The translations under genes were made by a program, and so were the position numbers. This document shows, in pieces, positions 61,301 to 64,000 of a stretch of 64,000 bases of DNA. The stretch covers positions 4,281,001 to 4,345,000 of the forward strand of contig OU612066.1 of NCBI GenBank assembly GCA_914767715.1. Direction: 5' to 3'. The notes beneath the pieces were generated by a model. The model searched no databases. It was not told where the DNA came from and saw nothing but the letters and a program-made list of their open reading frames with translations. The stretch comes from Membranipora membranacea. Lineage: Eukaryota > Bryozoa > Gymnolaemata > Cheilostomatida > Membraniporidae. Numbering within the stretch: position 1 is the first letter of the stretch; every line of letters begins with the position of its first letter.

Positions 61301-62712
61301 TGAACTATCTTAATTTTCAAGCCGGTGAGCTGAAGGCCTACGCACTCACCAAACGAGCCTTTTCCTACACCAGTAAACATCAATAACACTTACAGTCATC
61401 GATTCCCTCTCCACCTTTTCCGCACTCCTTGTTGAACAGACGAATGCCAGTGACGATCATTGTCAGCTCCTGGATTTGTCTCTCTTTGTCCCTCTTACTC
61501 ATGGACATGAATGTAGCTAGCTCTGTCTGTGGGAATACGCTCTGTAGGGCGGCTGTGAACAAAATAAGTGCTTTGACATTGATGCCATATAAAATCACAT
61601 CAAACCCATCATTGTATTTGGATATGTCACATTGACAGTCCCATTTGACTAGGAGAAGAGCTTCACAATTTGTTGACATTATTTAAAAAAGGGCACTTAC
61701 CTGTTGCCTCCCTGACGACAGCAATATCTGTTGGGCTGCCGAGTCCTGATCTCAGAAGGACAGCTGATACAATCTTCCTGTATAAACTCTCCAGCTCCTC
61801 TCTGGTCCTGGCTCTGCTGTCTGTAATCTCTCTCAGAACTGGCTGAAGCCTCGACTCTAATACCCTTCTGTGCTCCTCCAGAAAATCATCTGCAAAATCA
61901 TTTTGGTAAATCTAAATCTAAATCTTATCATTAGATGAAGTGATTCAGTTCGAATCATAGGACCCACTCCGTTTCTAATAAAGGCTATGGACTTGAAATA
62001 CTTATCAAAGTGCAAAATTGAAGCATGAATGGTGAAAACAAAGCTGAAAAATTGTCATGCCTGTTGTCGGTTTGCAAAATCTATATTATCTTAGATACAA
62101 AATACTTACGCCTGCTTGTGTAATTCATATCAAAGTAAACCTGCATCTTTATAGTATCTAGAGATGGTGACCTCACATTGAGTAACTTCTCCACACAAAG
62201 CTGGAACACAACAATGCCTTGAAAATACTACACTCAACTACACTATCAACGGAGGATGTGTTTTTTGGTATAACAATCAGATTGTAACATGCGAATCAGT
62301 GATAACGGTGGATCAAGTTATTTGGTCTGGTACAAGCTACGACCCTCAAGCTCGTACACCATGTTCATGAAGAGGGAGATTTGTTTTGTTTATTATGATA
62401 TACTTCTGATGTAGCTGTTCAGAGGACGATTGCTGATTATTGCATAGCCTCAATACACCAGCTCTGATACAGCGTGAACACAATATAATTCAACAACATT
62501 TCATTCAAATAATATCCCACCTTGATAAGCTTCTGTACGTCATCTTTAGTAAGTGTTCTGTCTACATTGAACTCATTATTGGGATCGAGTACAACAGCTT
62601 TGACCATGAAAGCTACCAGAGTCTCAGACACTGCCTGCCCTTTAGCAGCACACTCAGCCGCTATCTCTCGGATAATATTCTTAATCACACTCTCAGCTTG
62701 TGCTCGCGACAT
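58381..62712 (-). CDS. CFAP206: Cilia- and flagella-associated protein 206, complete
   Basis: A radial spoke/axoneme component of motile cilia. Twelve minus-strand exons: 62521-62712, 62110-62200, 61701-61889, 61394-61552, 60813-61027, 60498-60617, 60075-60266, 59628-59875, 59372-59471, 59094-59237, 58803-58891, 58381-58525; 1884 nt, 627 aa (human 622), all phases agree. Conserved blocks run the whole length: QAESVIKNIIREIAAECAAK at the start, LDTIKMQVYFDMNYTSR, ELTMIVTGIRLFN with GKGGEGIDD, KTAVPTAQV, the WLYPETTKNFDRLPLQYRGY block, IQLLELHQQF, YDWNEWELRRKAIKLANLR and PKPQIYLAGLRG near the end. The ATG at 62712 matches the human start. It implies motile cilia in this organism. Head-to-head with the V-ATPase e gene. 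Confidence 0.95.
59958..59992. repeat. Hairpin, 13-bp perfect arms, CFAP206 intron 7
   Basis: AGACAAAACACAC and its reverse complement are separated by 9 nt. No flanking duplication seen. Confidence 0.75.
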
Positions 62713-63617
62713 GGCTCTTCAACAGAAGGAATCAAAGTGTGAAAACTAACGATGTTGTTGAACATGAACAAATAATGCGGACATTTAGATCCCTCACTGC
62801 TTGCATTAAATCAGTTTATTGTACAAGATTAATTTAAATCATGCTGATGTAAGCAGGATTTTAGGGGCAATCCTAGGAGGCTATTTGCTCACGTCCTAGC
62901 TAACTCGTCAACATAGTTTGATCACTGTGGACGGGCCAATGAAGGGAGTTCATTTGATGGACTCTGCTTATGGTCAATTTCTGCATTTTGATATATTTAT
63001 ATATATTATATATAATCAAGGTTTAAAAGTCCTGCTCCTTGGCATAAATATGACAACACATATCACTTGCTGAGGGTGTAAAATAGTGAGGATGATAATT
63101 ATCTTAAACCCCAATTGTTTGTGTTTGACTATACTTCCCAGTTGGTTTGTTCAATTTTCACTAATTTTCAACTTGAGAAATTGACATGCTTTCCATGCTG
63201 TTGTACCTAGGTCCTAGGATATCATGTAACTTTACTCTCCTCTCAACTGAGAACAATTTGTTCAATACTACCATTACAATATCATAATTACCTCTGCTGA
63301 GTGGTGCTTGTAATAAACGGGAAGTTCAGGAGAGGCTCTACTGGAGGGTAAAGGCGGTTCTCTATCCAAACTAAGTCTCAAGGAGGGCACATAACACAAA
63401 GTGAAACTACTCTGTTATGGAGTTACCATAACAACATGAAACTCATTCAGTTTTGAGATAAATCAAGTGGCATAATAGTCTTTTCCTTGTAATGCGGATA
63501 TAGTTTATCATGTGACAGGATATCACCCTACAACTTTCCCAATTCACTTTTGTGATAATAATATTGATTGTGGAGGTCTGTTTTACATTTGCAACACTAA
63601 AGTAAAGAACTGGCAAG
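62713..63617. promoter_or_regulatory. Divergent intergenic region, CFAP206 / V-ATPase e
   Basis: A 905-bp spacer between two opposite start codons, so it should contain both promoters, possibly with 5' UTR exons. No coding exon recognised. An AT-only alternating stretch lies at about 62994-63022. No specific factor site can be claimed. Confidence 0.5.
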
Positions 63618-63727
63618 ATGTTGGACGGAGGACCAAACATAATCGTTCCCTTGGCGGTCATGTCAATCATATGTGGTGTTATTGGGTTTGTAGCTCCATT
63701 TCTAGTGCCAAAAGGACCAAACAGAGG
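63618..63727 (+). CDS. V-type proton ATPase subunit e, first exon (gene continues past the window)
   Basis: The small membrane subunit of the V0 sector of the proton pump. ATG at 63618 and donor GG/gtgagt after 63727 (phase 2). The exon reads MLDGG, a hydrophobic helix ([20 protein letters not shown]) and the family signature [10 protein letters not shown]. The position of VPKGPNRG at residues 30-37 matches human ATP6V0E1 and ATP6V0E2 (IPKGPNRG). The second helix and C-terminus must lie in exons beyond 64000; none was found in the last 270 bp. Confidence 0.85.
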
Positions 63728-64000
63728 GTGAGTGTGATTTCAGCTTCTTATAAATTAATAAGATTTCCTCATCTAAACATCTTTTACTCCTAGTATTTTG
63801 TGAATAGATTGCATAGATAATTATGGGATGAAATTTTCATCACCATCTAACTGCTTGATCTGTCTAGACTTCTTGCACAGAGAAGCTTATACTTAACTGT
63901 CCAACTTTCCAAGCCTAGGAAGTCAGTACTCAGTATATTGATGCTCCCATCTTCTTCTACTACTGCTGAGTTACCCACATGGATTTCAATAATTTGAAAT

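Noticed and set aside
63512-63793. 93-aa ORF overlapping the V-ATPase e first exon
   Set aside because: Different frame from the conserved VPKGPNRG protein, with no family resemblance.

Overview
This is eukaryotic (animal) nuclear DNA. It is AT-rich and its genes are cut into many short GT-AG exons. The gene set is metazoan: a p190 RhoGAP, a motile-cilium radial-spoke protein, Ly6/uPAR three-finger proteins and an LHFPL tetraspan. In vertebrates one very large exon encodes most of p190 RhoGAP, whereas here the gene has 26 coding exons, so this is an invertebrate. A sponge or other early-branching animal is my guess; the sequence alone does not fix the lineage.

Layout. 290-878 (+): last two exons of an LHFPL-like tetraspan gene. 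5.2-27.1 kb (-): a tandem cluster of five Ly6/uPAR genes with one shared three-exon plan (signal peptide / first half of the domain / second half plus GPI-anchor signal). Copies A, D and E look intact. Copy B is a pseudogene (5-nt deletion, Cys-to-stop). Copy C has lost exon 2 and, by a 14-nt deletion, its GPI signal. Copy C's 3' end lies beside a 13-bp minisatellite (about 58 units) that carries a 415-bp hAT-like MITE with an internal tRNA-like promoter. 29.3-31.8 kb (-): one or two genes I do not recognise, with two possible exons on the opposite strand. 34.4-53.95 kb (+): a complete p190 RhoGAP (ARHGAP35/ARHGAP5 family, about 1541 aa). 56.1-58.1 kb (+): mitochondrial ribosomal protein mS26. 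58.4-62.7 kb (-): complete CFAP206 (about 627 aa), tail-to-tail with mS26. 63.6 kb (+): first exon of the V-ATPase e subunit, head-to-head with CFAP206 and leaving the window.

The genes are unrelated in pathway: Rho/actin signalling, mitochondrial translation, cilia, proton pumping and cell-surface Ly6 proteins. Only the Ly6 cluster is a functional and evolutionary unit.

The most unusual feature is a scatter of very short hairpin (foldback) insertions, 16-83 bp, many flanked by 7-9 bp direct repeats that look like target-site duplications. Several share arm sequences (CAATGAAC/GTTCATTG, GAGACTATA, ACAAGGAGT). One lies upstream of a Ly6 gene at a site that is empty in a paralogue. Another has duplicated a p190 splice donor. 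Coordinates were worked out by hand; spliced models were checked for phase and open frame at each junction unless noted.
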